In this document: positions 9,793-21,600 of the stretch, piece by piece | How positions within the stretch are numbered: position 1 is the first letter of the stretch | Layout: every line of letters starts with the position of its first letter | DNA from: Reticulitermes speratus | Taxonomy: Eukaryota > Arthropoda > Insecta > Blattodea > Rhinotermitidae | Length of the DNA stretch: 64,000 bases | Reading direction: 5' to 3' | Assembly (NCBI GenBank): GCA_021186555.1 | Contig: JAJKFL010000006.1 | Span: forward strand, 7,026,215 to 7,090,214 | Made by a program: the position numbers and the translations under genes | The notes under the pieces: model-generated | Database searches by the model: none | Seen by the model: only the letters and a program-made list of their open reading frames with translations | What the model was told of the DNA's origin: nothing

Positions 9793-11063
9793 TATAGTAT
9801 CGTTTGTAATCGTGATATTGAAATATAGATAATGAATTTTATTATGTCTTGAGCCGTGTTTCTGACTGACATCTGTGGAAGTGTTTCAACGCTTTTTGCT
9901 TCGATTTAGGCATCTGATTGTTGAAGACCACCAACTTTGCCTATACGTGAATAGCTGGCTGGCGTCTCACCCTCGCCGACGTCTTCCAAATGGTCGCACC
10001 CCTTTAGAGTTTTCTAATTAACGTTTTATAAATGCTTAATCGTAATTATGCGTGCCTCTTGCCACGCCCACCTTAATTTTTTTTTTTTTTAATTTTTGTG
10101 CTGTGCCCACTTATGAAGCACTTAGTATAGTCTCTATAATTTCGTAGTTTGTGTATTTTGTTGTGATCATGAATGAACGAGTGCAAATGTTGTTGACTGT
10201 GAGGACGTCGCACTCCGCCGTCGTGACTCCATGCAATGGGACGCGATTATTCTCGCATCGTCTGCGTAATCGCCCGCTCTGTCTTGTTTTCGATATAGCT
10301 GTAGTTTTTTTTACAGTGTGTCTTAATAATCTTAGAACTAATGGCTGATATGCGACAAGGAGATTTTCCCCCCCGGTAACGTATGTTTGTGAGGAGAGAG
10401 GTGTTTGAAAGGAGGAAGAAGAAACAGTGATATGCGACAGACCTTAGCGCTAAAGTTCATGTGTCAGAGGCATTGGCTTGAACAGGGGTTCACAAGTTTT
10501 AAAAAAAAAAAAAAAAAAAAAATGTAAGAGCCACCTCTGTGCGTCAGAAGCCCGACATAATGCAAATTCCACACTGAGGACCCACATTTCTGAAGTGACA
10601 TTTGAACCTCACTGTTATCTGGCGGGTTTTTGCTCTGCGCGTGTGAACTGATACACACTTTTGTATGCAAGGGAAAAAAAAACTGCAGTGATTGTGCTGA
10701 AGATATTAGATGCCACCGTAAAATATTTATGCGCTTCGCATATATGCAGCGCTTGGGCTTGCTTTTCCAGAAGGGGGAAATACGTTTAGGCCTTAGCCCT
10801 TTAAAAATTTGGTTCTTGCTTACAACAAAAAATCGCACATCTGTTACGAAGATACGTCGAGTAATTATGTGTAATAGTATGTCTGTGTAGCCTTCTTAGG
10901 TGACCAGCCGGCTGATCACTCAGTAGGGCATGGCTGCGTGCGGTAGCCACGGAGCGATCAGTGCATAGTAATGGTCATACTATTCCGTAGAGCCCAGGGC
11001 TCCACAGTAGGTTTCTAGGAGATCTGCATATACGTTCTGTGATGAATTTTTCAATTTTACAGT

Positions 11064-11362
11064 AGGTAAAAGCAATCCCATTACAGACCCGTAGGGTTCC
11101 AGGAGGTTGAGGCTCCCAGATTTCTAGATAATCGGCACATGAAGGTGGTAAGGTTGTCAGCCCTACGCACCGGCCGCCTTTACCCCCCAGGAAATATTCC
11201 TGGTACTCATTTCTGTTATACGCTAAGTCGACCCCAGGGCCATTGTGCGACCGAAAGGATTATGTTAATGAAAAATTCAAATGACACCATCGGGCATCGA
11301 ACCCCGTGACTTTCCGGCATGTAGCGCGGTGTCTCAACCAACTGCGCCACCTCATACCAATT
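11064..11362 (-). mobile_element. tRNA-derived SINE (family 2), full length
   Basis: Minus strand: head with gcgcagttggttgagacacc-like sequence and B box, body as in 48617-48929, ending ggcttttacct at 11064. It is an older copy than the one at 48617. Confidence 0.75.
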
Positions 11363-11366
11363 TTAC

Positions 11367-11513
11367 AGTAGGCTTGCCCAAATTTTGTAATATCCAAGAT
11401 CCACTTTAAAGTTCTAGGTGCCAGAACGGTGACAGGAAGTTCTGACCTAAAGACAAACAGGTGTTAGGCACCGCGGTACAAAATTAGATGCCCGGGATTT
11501 GTGCACCTCTCTT
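11367..11513. mobile_element. hAT-like MITE, small family
   Basis: Contains 'ttctaggtgccag', 'atgcccgggatttgtgcacc', shared with 22680-22821. Flanking ttttacag / ttttacgt may be the 8-bp target duplication. Confidence 0.45.
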
Positions 11514-12105
11514 TTACGTAATTTAGGTGGATGCTGGAACATCCACCTGTACCTGAATTCGGTTACAATGTGGATGGACGCAACACTTTTTTCCTCCCCT
11601 TATCGTCGGAACCTATACACATTCCACCACATAGTGTAAAATCCACTGAAGACCATCGTGTGGTAAAAGTAGTCCGTATTGGTGGTGAGAATAAAGTTCA
11701 TACACATCAGTACACGCTGTGGGTGAAATGTCAGGTTACTGGATGTTAACAGTAGGTGGTGGCCAGAACTAACATTGTCCCGTAAGGGTTAAACCTTATG
11801 AGAATTGACACACATATTCTTAACATGCAGGGTATCTCTCAGTTTAGCTGCTGGTTAAAGATTTATGCTGACTTCTGTAAACTGTAATGAGATGGACGAG
11901 TTATGTAGAGTGCATGGTAAAACTAACATGCGTACAGTCGGGAGGCGGCGTATTTAGTGGTTTATTTAACGATGCTGTCGCAGTAGTTCTGACAGCATGG
12001 CGTCAGATGACAGGAATAGCCGTGAATAATGAATGGAGAGTGATGTGGAAAGGGTTTCTTTAACTCTTTAAATAGTAAGGTTATCCTGAATTGTGTAGAA
12101 GGTCC

Positions 12106-13009
12106 CAGTTCGTACCGCGCAGTAAACACTCCCTCTGGGTTATAGAAACCAGTCAGTTAATGCTGTATAGGGAACTAATCTCTGTTCTGAGATCCACACA
12201 AAACACATAAATACAGTCCGTACCGCGCAGTAAACACACTCCGTCTCAGTTATACAAACCAGTCAGTTAATGCTGTACAGTGAAATAATCGCTGTTTGTT
12301 CTGAGATCCACACAAAACACATAAATACAGTCCGTACCGCGCAGTAAACACACTCCGTCTCAGTTATACAAACAGTCAGTTAATGCTGTACAGTGAAATA
12401 ATCGCTGTTTGTTCTGAGATCCACACAAAACACATAAATACAGTCCGTACCGCGCAGTAAACACACTCCGTCTCAGTTATACAAACCAGTCAGTTAATGC
12501 TGTACAGTGAAATAATCGCTGTTTGTTCTGAGATCCACACAAAACACATAAATACAGTCCGTACCGCGCAGTAAACACACTCCGTCTCAGTTATACAAAC
12601 AGTCAGTTAATGCTGTACAGTGAAATAATCGCTGTTTGTTCTGAGATCCACACAAAACACATAAATACAGTCCGTACCGCGCAGTAAACACACTCCGTCT
12701 CAGTTATACAAACCAGTCAGTTAATGCTGTACAGTGAAATAATCGCTGTTTGTTCTGAGATCCACACAAAACACATAAATACAGTCCGTACCGCGCAGTA
12801 AACACACTCCGTCTCAGTTATACAAACAGTCAGTTAATGCTGTACAGTGAAATAATCGCTGTTTGTTCTGAGATCCACACAAAACACATAAATACAGTCC
12901 GTACCGCGCAGTAAACACACTCCGTCTCAGTTATACAAACCAGTCAGATAATGTTGTACAGTGAAATAATCGCTGTTTGTTCTGAGATCCACACAAAACA
13001 CATAAATAC
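12106..13009 (+). repeat. tandem array of a 113/114-bp unit (8 copies)
   Basis: Unit starts at 12106, 12214, 12328, 12441, 12555, 12668, 12782 and 12895. After a divergent 108-bp first unit, lengths alternate strictly 114 and 113 because odd copies read aaaccagtcag and even copies aaacagtcag, so the real period of expansion is a 227-bp dimer. Units are otherwise almost identical, implying recent expansion. Single diverged copies of the unit occur at 1360-1505, 37801-37925 and about 42150-42310. Confidence 0.9.
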
Positions 13010-13036
13010 ACCGTGTGGGCAGAACGTGGAATTTTT

Positions 13037-13500
13037 AGGCGCGTTCACAAAATTGCGAAAAGCGACGTTTAGCTTCGTGATGTCTGTCTGTGTCCGTCCG
13101 TCATGGAACAGCTCGGCTCCGACTGGTCGGATTTTCATGAAATTTGATGTTTGTTTTTTTTCGAAAATTTGTCAAGAAAATTCAAGTTTGATTAAAATGT
13201 GGCAAGACTAAAGGGTACTTTACATGAAGACCTGTGCACATTTATGATAATATCAGATGTTTCAGACAAAAGTTGTTGAGAAATCAAAACACACATTTTA
13301 TGTTCAATAACTTTTTCCCGAAAATCATACCATTTATGAGATAATGTGGAAAAATGTGGTAGAGCCAGGCAGGCTACAGATGACAATATAACACGGCGCA
13401 TGCGCTTTGCATGATGGATAACTAAGGTTACAGACACACACTCGGAATATGTAATACTTATTGCTTTTGCATGGCAACTGTGGTTACGCGAACGCGCCTG
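13037..13500 (-). mobile_element. MITE with AGGCGCG inverted ends, copy 1
   Basis: Ends aggcgcgttcacaaaat and ...gcgaacgcgcct are inverted repeats. Related copies lie at 28694-29171 and 46266-46750 in the opposite orientation, each about 460-485 bp, with shared internal blocks (ggcatgcgc-type, tttccac-ttatctcata, attgaacataaaa). No ORF. Superfamily unclear. Confidence 0.65.
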
Positions 13501-13946
13501 TGTTACGTTTATACGTACATTATGCCTTGTTGAATCTTAAACCTGGTGGTGTATAGAGTAACCATTGGGCTTTAGAGGGTTAGTGGTGAAAGCTTGTTGA
13601 ATGTACAGCAAACCACTGCACTTCACAGGATTAATACTTGTTTGTATCATTACTTTTAACAGCACTGTACTTCATACTGTGAAGTAAGCTCTCACGCAGT
13701 GAAGACTTGACGAGCTGTTGCGGCAAAGATTTGAAGTGAAGGTTGGCAATACTGCAGGAACAGGTTGTTCAAGTCTTTTAGTTGTATTATTCGGGTAAAT
13801 GCTTCCAGAAGGCAAAGCCAAGACATAAACCTGTTTCCTGCACAAAGATACCAGAAGACCGGCTTTATTAGTGAGCATTGTGCCAAGTGCGCTCACTTAG
13901 AGTTCAAGTTTCAATTCCTTCCTCATTTAACGCCGTGTTGAATGGT

Positions 13947-14095
13947 ATGTAGTTACCGACGTTTCGGAGGGCTGTACTGTCATCTTCAGGGCCAATTCTA
14001 GATGGACGTAGGACAGCTTGGCCCTGAGGATGAAGGAACTACTGTACCCCGCAAACGTCGGTAAATAATTGCCAGTTCACACTGCGTAACAGTCC
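13947..14095. mobile_element. foldback fragment with paired hammerhead-like motifs
   Basis: The left half (gttaccgacgtttcgg ... atcttcagggcc) is an inverted copy of the right half (ggccctgaggatga ... aaacgtcggtaaat). Each half carries a CTGANGA-like core and AAAC/GTCGGTA. Stem II pairing is poor, so both motifs look decayed. Confidence 0.45.
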
Positions 14096-14337
14096 AGAAG
14101 ACGTGAATCGTCAGTAGCGTAGCTGTGGTAACTTAACATCGCTCTTATCGGATTTCTGTGTTATTCGCGGTAGTACTTTCGGCCAATGGTGAAGGTTTTC
14201 GGGTAAGTGGCAGGTCTGTTTTGAAGCTAGGTTGCTTCTCATACTTTTTGTGCCCCGAAACATCTTTCATTGTCTCATACACTTCTTCTGGCCTCTATTA
14301 GAATTATACGATATCGTTTAGTTCTGCTGAAATTATA

Positions 14338-14924
14338 CAGGGTGATTCAGGAGGAAAGGTAAATATTTTGGGACGTGATAATATCGGTCATTGTGAGAAA
14401 AAAATTGTTCATATGGACATGTGTCGAATTGTAAATGGTTACCGAGATAGAGCTGTTTGAATCTACAAATACAAATGTTTTGTGAATGGTAATAAAGAAA
14501 GGGGAGTTAGTGTTAATTTAATTTTAATTTAATGTGTAACAAAAAGTCTGTTACACAGAAATGACAAATTTGTTACAGTTCACAGTAAATGTTCGAAAAT
14601 CCCACCGTCAACCTTCAGTGTACTTTGCAACTCGTGTGCGAAGATGTCGTGTTGTTCGTCTGAGTTGATCTTCACGTTTCTTTATGCGGGCAGCAGCATC
14701 CAAAATGCGAGCGAGCAATTCGTCTCGTATATCCACCTTTCTTTTGTAAACTTCGCTCTTCATCCAAACCCACAAACAAAAATCTAACGGAGTTAGGTGT
14801 GGAGATTCAAACAGCTCTATCTCGGTAACCATTGAGCATTAGACGCATGTTCATATGGATTTTTTTCATAATGACCGATAGTATCACCTCCCAAAATACT
14901 GACCGTTCCTCGTGAATCACCCTG
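14338..14924 (-). mobile_element. mariner-like transposon, internally deleted
   Basis: Inverted ends of about 120 bp (CAGGGTGATTCA... / ...TGAATCACCCTG) flanked by TA (14336-14337, 14925-14926). A minus-strand remnant at 14608-14832 reads SPHLTPLDFCLWVWMKSEVY, matching the third catalytic block (SPDLTPLDFFLWG.LK..VY) of a Tc1/mariner-type transposase. The rest of the gene is missing. Confidence 0.75.
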
Positions 14925-15510
14925 TATTTGTTAGAAAATGCCAAAAGTTGCTGTCGCACTTTGCAGTGCTCTTGCGTGTGGGCATTTATGAAGAACTGCT
15001 TCACCCGCAAAATCGGTTCCTTGTGCCTTTTCCATACCCAATTGTATGTGTTCGTGTGTTGGAGGCGAATTCAAGACTTGGGGTCGAACAGTAAGAGCAC
15101 GTGGCTAAGGGGCGGCAGTCCGGGGCTCGGTTTCCGATATAGAATTTTCGTTTCATCGACTTATCTAGGGCTAAGACGACCGGAACGCGACGGCGACTAT
15201 TAACCTGCGTATTCTCCCTTGTAGGGGATGTGGTTACACACATGGGAACCATTACCTTCGTCATGCATAGAAGATGTAATAATTTTTATAGACGGTAACG
15301 TTTTATCGTGTGTCTGATCACGGCGTCTGTCACAGGATGTGCCTAATGCAAGACCCCGTGCTCGAAGACACGATAAAAGGGACATGCTGTATTACACGTG
15401 TATTATTTCAGATTGTGATGATATTGCAGTATGTCGTGTGCAGTTAGCTAAACGAATGTGAAATTGACCAAGTACGTGTATGCTTATTTGTAATGTATTT
15501 CTTGTTACAG

Positions 15511-15627
15511 GCTTGGTCCATGTGACCTCCAGGACACTCTGTGGGGCAAGATGAGTGGAGTGGTCTCTGGAGCGGTTAACAAGAAACGTAAAAAATCTGA
15601 TATTAAACCTCACGTGCAAGCTCAAAT
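15511..15627 (+). CDS. tai: tai exon: N-terminus with basic NLS
   Basis: A pyrimidine-rich acceptor (cttgttacag) ends at 15510 and the donor gtaagt starts at 15628. ATG at 15551 opens [17 protein letters not shown], ending in phase 2 and joining perfectly to the bHLH exon 18 kb away. KKRKK is a likely nuclear localisation signal. The frame is also open backwards to the acceptor ([14 protein letters not shown] from 15512), so the exon may be coding throughout with the true start in an earlier exon. If 15551 is the start, 15511-15550 is 5' UTR holding a minimal ATG-TGA at 15520. I cannot choose between these from the sequence alone. Confidence 0.85.
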
Positions 15628-18600
15628 GTAAGTACACAATTTGACACGCTGGATGTGATGCAAGGGGCCTGCTAGGGGCAAAATTCCATCACCAGCATTT
15701 ATATTCCTTTGCAACTAGTGACTTTTGTAATGAGGTTCTGATTTGTTCTGATTGTGGTGTATTATTACACGTAGGAATATCAGATTTGTGGCCTTTGTCC
15801 GGCAGTATTAGGCAGTCTGCGTATAACGTAACATCGTGGCGCGTTCGCGTAATGTTTGTACCTCATCAGCTGTCCTAACGACCTGATACCTTTTCATTCG
15901 AAGACAGCGCTTTTATGGCGATGTTATTTCGCCGGCAACACAAAAACGTGCGTAGGTCTTCGTGCTAAGTGCCCAGTATTTTTGTCCGATTTTAACGAAA
16001 TTTGGCTTTTCTGTACAGATTTTAATGAAATTCTCCAGTGTCAGATTTTACGAAAATCCGTTCACGTGGGAACAGAGATGGTACATGGCGACAGACGGAC
16101 GGACATGACGAAGGTCATAGGCGTTTTTTGCGACTTTACAAACGCGCCTGGCAAGAAATGGGTTGGGTTATGGGTTTGGTTTGTGGGTACTAATTTGGAC
16201 TCCTGTTTCGGTCTTCATTCGAAACGTCCGGTAACTACCTACAAAACTACACCGTGCCCTTTCTGTATTATTGACTTGACTGTTTGTAGGTCAGGCCGTG
16301 GGGCTTAAACTGGTGGGATGTTATCAACTGATAAGGCGTTGATCAGTTTGTGGTCGGTTGATCAGTTGGCGGTCTTCCATCGGGTTTCTGTGCCGTGTGC
16401 TAAATGAATGTTCCAGTGTTTGGGAGGAAAGTACGGGTTCCATCTTCAGGGTGACTGAATCTGGTTGACGTGAATGCTGAATTGGGACCAAGTAACCGAC
16501 ACAACCCTTCCCAACTACTTCAGCATTCACGAGAATGAGGTTGTCACCCTGAAGATGGGTGCATTATGTTCTTCCGAAACGTCGGAACATTTATCTACTT
16601 AAACGGAGCATAAGCACAAAATATGACCATAAAATTGTAGGACCATTGGTGAGTGAAATGAGTTGAAGGAACCGGTCTTGGCCGAATTTGAGTCGTTTTC
16701 CTTCCTGTGGCAGGACTGAGGGAAGTATAATAATAATAATTATTATTATTATTATTTACTGCAATTGGGTTTTCACCCGGTGGCAGTAGTCCTTACACTA
16801 GTACACACAATACAAATGTTTTCACCCAGTGGCAGTAGTCCTTACACTAGTACACACAATACAAATGTTTTCACCCAGTGGCAGTAGTCCTTACACCAGT
16901 ACACACAATACAAATGTTTTCACCCTGTGGCAGTAGTCCTTACACTAGTACACACAATACAAATGTTTTCACCCAGTGGCAGTAGTCCTTACACTAGTAC
17001 ACACAATACAAATGTTTTCACCCTGTGGCAGTAGTCCTTACACTAGTACACACAATACAAATGTTTTCACCCGGTGGCAGTAGTCCTTACACTAGTACAC
17101 ACAATACAAATGTTTTCACCCGGTGGCAGTAGTCCTTACACTAGTACACACAATACAAATGTTTTCACCCGGTGGCAGTAGTCCTTACACTAGTACACAC
17201 AATACAAATGTTTTCACCCGGTGGCAGTAGTCCTTACACTAGTACACACAATACAAATGTTTTCACCCGGTGGCAGTAGTCCTTACACTAGTACACACAA
17301 TACAGATGTTTTCACCCGGTGGCAGTAGTCCTTACACTAGTACACACAATACAAATGTTTTCACCCGGTGGCAGTAGTCCTTACACTAGTACACACAATA
17401 CAAATGTTTTCACCCGGTGGCAGTAGTCCTTACACTAGTACACACAATACAAATGTTTTCACCCGGTGGCAGTAGTCCTTACACTAGTACACACAATACA
17501 AATGTTTTCACCCGGTGGCAGTAGTCCTTACACTAGTACACACAATACAAATGTTTTCACCCGGTGGCAGTAGTCCTTACACTAGTACACACAATACAAA
17601 TGTTTTCACCCGGTGGCAGTAGTCCTTACACTAGTACACACAATACAAATGTTTTCACCCGGTGGCAGTAGTCCTTACACTAGTGCACACAATACAAATG
17701 GACATATAAATATACATAAAATAACAATACAAAACAAACTATACACAATTACAAAACAAAATACATGCAGTAAATACACTTCGAAAACAGTGCAAAATGT
17801 TCATTAATGCCTTTCTGAACGTTTTTACAAGTCTGGGGAGACCGTGTTACAGTCTGTCAGACCTCCATCTGTCCCTCAGCGCTCACGAAACACCTATAGA
17901 ACAGCCGTACGGATTTTCATGAATTTTCGTACTGGGGAGTTATACTAAGATTTGTCGGCACGTTGCAGTGCGGACATAATCACCGGTGTAACTTGTTACG
18001 TGTAAATCGTAACGAAAATCGTGTGGAACAAGAGTTATAGAGAGGAATAATAAAATAAGATTATGTCGAATACAGACCCTCGATGACGTACGCAATCGTT
18101 ACGATCCGGCAGGTGCGACTTAAGTTGAATTTTGCGCAAGTTATTATTATTATTTACTGCAATTGGGTTTTCACCCGGTGGCAGTAGTCCTTACACTAGT
18201 ACACACAATACAAATGTTTTCACCCGGTGGCAGTAGTCCTTACACTAGTACACACAATACAAATGTTTTCACCCGGTGGCAGTAGTCCTTACACTAGTAC
18301 ACACAATACAAATGTTTTCACCCGGTGGCAGTAGTCCTTACACTAGTACACACAATACAAATGTTTTCACCCGGTGGCAGTAGTCCTTACACTAGTACAC
18401 ACAATACAAATGTTTTCACCCGGTGGCAGTAGTCCTTACACTAGTACACACAATACAGATGTTTTCACCCGGTGGCAGTAGTCCTTACACTAGTACACAC
18501 AATACAAATGTTTTCACCCGGTGGCAGTAGTCCTTACACTAGTACACACAATACAAATGTTTTCACCCAGTGGCAGTAGTCCTTACACTAGTACACACAA

Positions 18601-21600
18601 TACAAATGTTTTCACCCGGTGGCAGTAGTCCTTACACTAGTACACACAATACAAATGGACATATAATATAGAAAACCGCAGGCCGTACCGCCCGAATACA
18701 AAGCCGGTGTGCAAAGCACTCGATTGCAGCCGTCAGTATTACAGTCGTGGTCCGTGTTTTTTTTATAATCGTTTGGGCCCTGTAAATACCTTCTAAATGA
18801 TAACCTTCATCAACCAACAACTGCACTAATTAAACTTTATTTAATACTTTAAGATTGCCCTACATATGTTTCGGTCACAAAGTGACCATCATCAGGGGCG
18901 TCGTACGCACGTGTGTGCACTTCACTTCACGCTGTCCATTGTTTACAATATTATGCGTTGGAGGTTTTCTTGTACACTACTCCATGATAGTGGGTGCCAA
19001 TGATTGTGTATTACGATTGTGGGTCGATGTGGTGTTTGTGTTTATGTGTATGAATGTTTAACATTGATGCCCACCATGGAGTAGTGTACAAGAAAACCTC
19101 CAACGCATAATATTGTAAACAGCGGACAGCGTGAAGTGAAGTGCACACACGTGCGTACGACGCCCCTGATGATGGTCACCCCGTGACCGAAACATATGTA
19201 GGGCAATCTTAAAGTGTTAAATAAATTTTAATTAGTACAGTTGTTGGTTGATGAAGGTTATCTATTACCAAAATGCACGGTGAACAAAAAGTTAAGTTGA
19301 CCTTCTGGATGAATTGCTAATACGTCGCTGCATAACGACAGGTGGTTGGGAACATTTACCATCGGATATGCGAACCCCTGGTGTGTCTTACGTAAAGGTT
19401 TACGTCATACAGTATGTGGTGTCGGTAGTGCGACTGTCGACTTTATCTTCACGTTGGCTATTTCTGTGAGGTCGTACTTGAAGTGGGCGGGGGCGCCGAT
19501 CTGTAGTGTAAATGGCTGCTGTTAAAGGGGAGGACATCACGTGTGCTGCTTCGAAGAAAGGAATATTGAACCAGCGTTTCACGTATCCGGTGGATGGTAT
19601 AATGATAAGGCTACGGGTAGGGGAGTTGGGGCTCGATGTCCGGCGGGCTCAGTCCGGTTTGGCTCGTGGGCCCCACCCGACCTTCTGTCTGGAAATTCAA
19701 TAAAGTGAAAACAATCATAACACTTATGTAAAAGCTGAGGTTCTCACAGCGGTGTTGCTGAAGATGCAAGTCTTCTGGTTATGTTGCGCTGTGTCGTTGG
19801 CTAAATACAATCTAACCCGGTTATAACGACATCGGTTTATGCGATACCTCGCCTATAGCGTCAGAGATTCTGTGGTACCAATGAATTCCTCACTGTTACC
19901 CGTAACATTATGTTCCACAGTTATAACAATCCTCGTTTATAACGACACAAATTATTCAGTGCATTTCATGACGTTATAACCGAGTTCACCTGTAGTTCTC
20001 GAACCCGAAGGTGAAAGTAGTGTGAATTTTCGAAGCGTCGGGAAATATTTATCTAGCGACACAGTGTAACATTGAACAACTGAACCTGCAGTAATACCTT
20101 CAGTTACGTAGTAGAACTCGACTCAAATATCTTTTCCGCGACGCAGAGACCAAAATCAGTCAGCCCCTACTACTCCCTTTCTGTCGCTTTAGCATCACCG
20201 TTGTTGCTACATCAGTCATTTTCTTTTCAGCCACCGTCCTGTGAAGGTTATTTAGTAGCGTATAGGAGTGGGAGGTATTTGTCTTTACGTTATAACAACG
20301 TGGCAGCGTTGCGTTGATTGCCCAGGTCTGGGTACAGTGCGCTATTGCCAAGTCGAAATAAACTGTTCCCAATATATGCTCCGTTAGTAATACGTTTAAA
20401 CGATGTTACCTCTGTGAAAATTGAGAGAGAGTGACTATGTGGCAAACATGGTGCCAGAGCCCTCTACCTTTGCACTTAGCTCCGCCCCTTCCTCTCTCTC
20501 TACATTTTTCCTCGCGCAGGACGCGGAAAAATTATATGTGTCGCATTATAACAAATTTTTGCGGTAGGCTGGTGGGCCTCGCGAGTACTGTTGGACCTCC
20601 TTCTTACAAGTTCGCCACACTGCGTGGTTCAGGCGTGTCGTCACCGCACAGGCCAGGGTAAAGTCCCTGGCCAATCCACGTGGGATTCGTGGTGGACAGA
20701 GTGGTACTGGGACATGTTTTTGGCCGAGTACTGCGGCCTTTCATTGCCAGTATTATTCCACCGGCACTCCAGATTTATTCATTCAACACCGACGCTATTT
20801 AATCTCGGAAAGTAAAAGCGTCGTTAAATAACTCACTAAGAACTCTTCGTATTCCGCCAAGAAAGAAAGGATGTGTTACCTGGCCAGTAAAACATCAAAG
20901 TGGGCGTCATGTTCTTTGGTTTAGAGAAGGGTAATAGGCATTTTGTTGGCAATGAAATGAACTTTGTTAGGTTACCTTAGGTCCGAAGATACGGTCTTGG
21001 AAATGTCTGGCAGCAGAATAGGACTTTTCTTGCGTCTTACTGCAGTTACAGCGAATATTTGGATTTGTGTGGTCTAGGGCTGTAGTTTTCTTGAGGAGTT
21101 TCGTTGATTTAGTGTTTTTTAAAACACATAGGTACTTTTCATGCCCCGCGCCCTCCTCCCGAGAAGACCATAACTCAAAGAGATCAGAGTGTGTTTATTG
21201 TCATAGTGCAGTCGTCTGTTTCCTTCAGCATAAGGCCCTTCGTGCCATTTCTTATCCTTTGTGTTACGCGATGCTGTTTCCGTCTGCCCTCAATTTGTGC
21301 AAGTCATTTTTGGGGGGGGGGGAGAGCGGTTAAGAATTATATAATTCGTACAGAATATTGTAGTGTGATAGTCGTATTAGAAGGCCCAGGTTCGAATATC
21401 AGTCTTCAGATAGGTTGTCTGTATATTATTTAGTTCACAGTGTTCTATGCAAATCCTGGTGTAACACCATAAACGGACGTCGTTGCCGCCTGCGTGCTCG
21501 TATTGCTTTGTAACCGTACTTGTCGATGTTGTGGTAACTGTGTCGTTGTCCATTAGAGCAGGGGTGCACATATTCCGGGTGTCCGGGCAGCTAAATTTTG

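Larger units (their letters stand above)
1..15510. other. sequence upstream of the first supported tai exon: repeat debris, no host gene seen
   Basis: Besides the elements listed separately, I see nothing coding here. The stretches 2040-3265, 4080-5000, 7466-8875 and 9800-11060 hold no feature I can name. 1600-3000 and 4550-4850 are comparatively CpG-rich and could include a promoter or 5' exons of tai, but no core promoter or conserved frame supports this. Poly-T (776-794), poly-A (10501-10523) and G-runs are simple repeats. Confidence 0.5.
18799..19262. mobile_element. palindromic element with a hammerhead ribozyme in each arm
   Basis: Two 188-nt arms (18799-18986 and 19075-19262) are inverted copies with about eight mismatches (about 96% identity), separated by an 88-nt loop. 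Each arm holds a complete hammerhead motif, one on each strand. A single-arm, decayed relative lies at about 52440-52600 (shared gtttcgg and cacttcacttcacg blocks). No ORF. Either strand's transcript would form a long hairpin containing one sense ribozyme and its complement. Confidence 0.8.

Noticed and set aside
16769-18657. CRISPR-like regular repeats
   Set aside because: Repeats are head-to-tail with no variable spacers, in a eukaryotic intron: a minisatellite.
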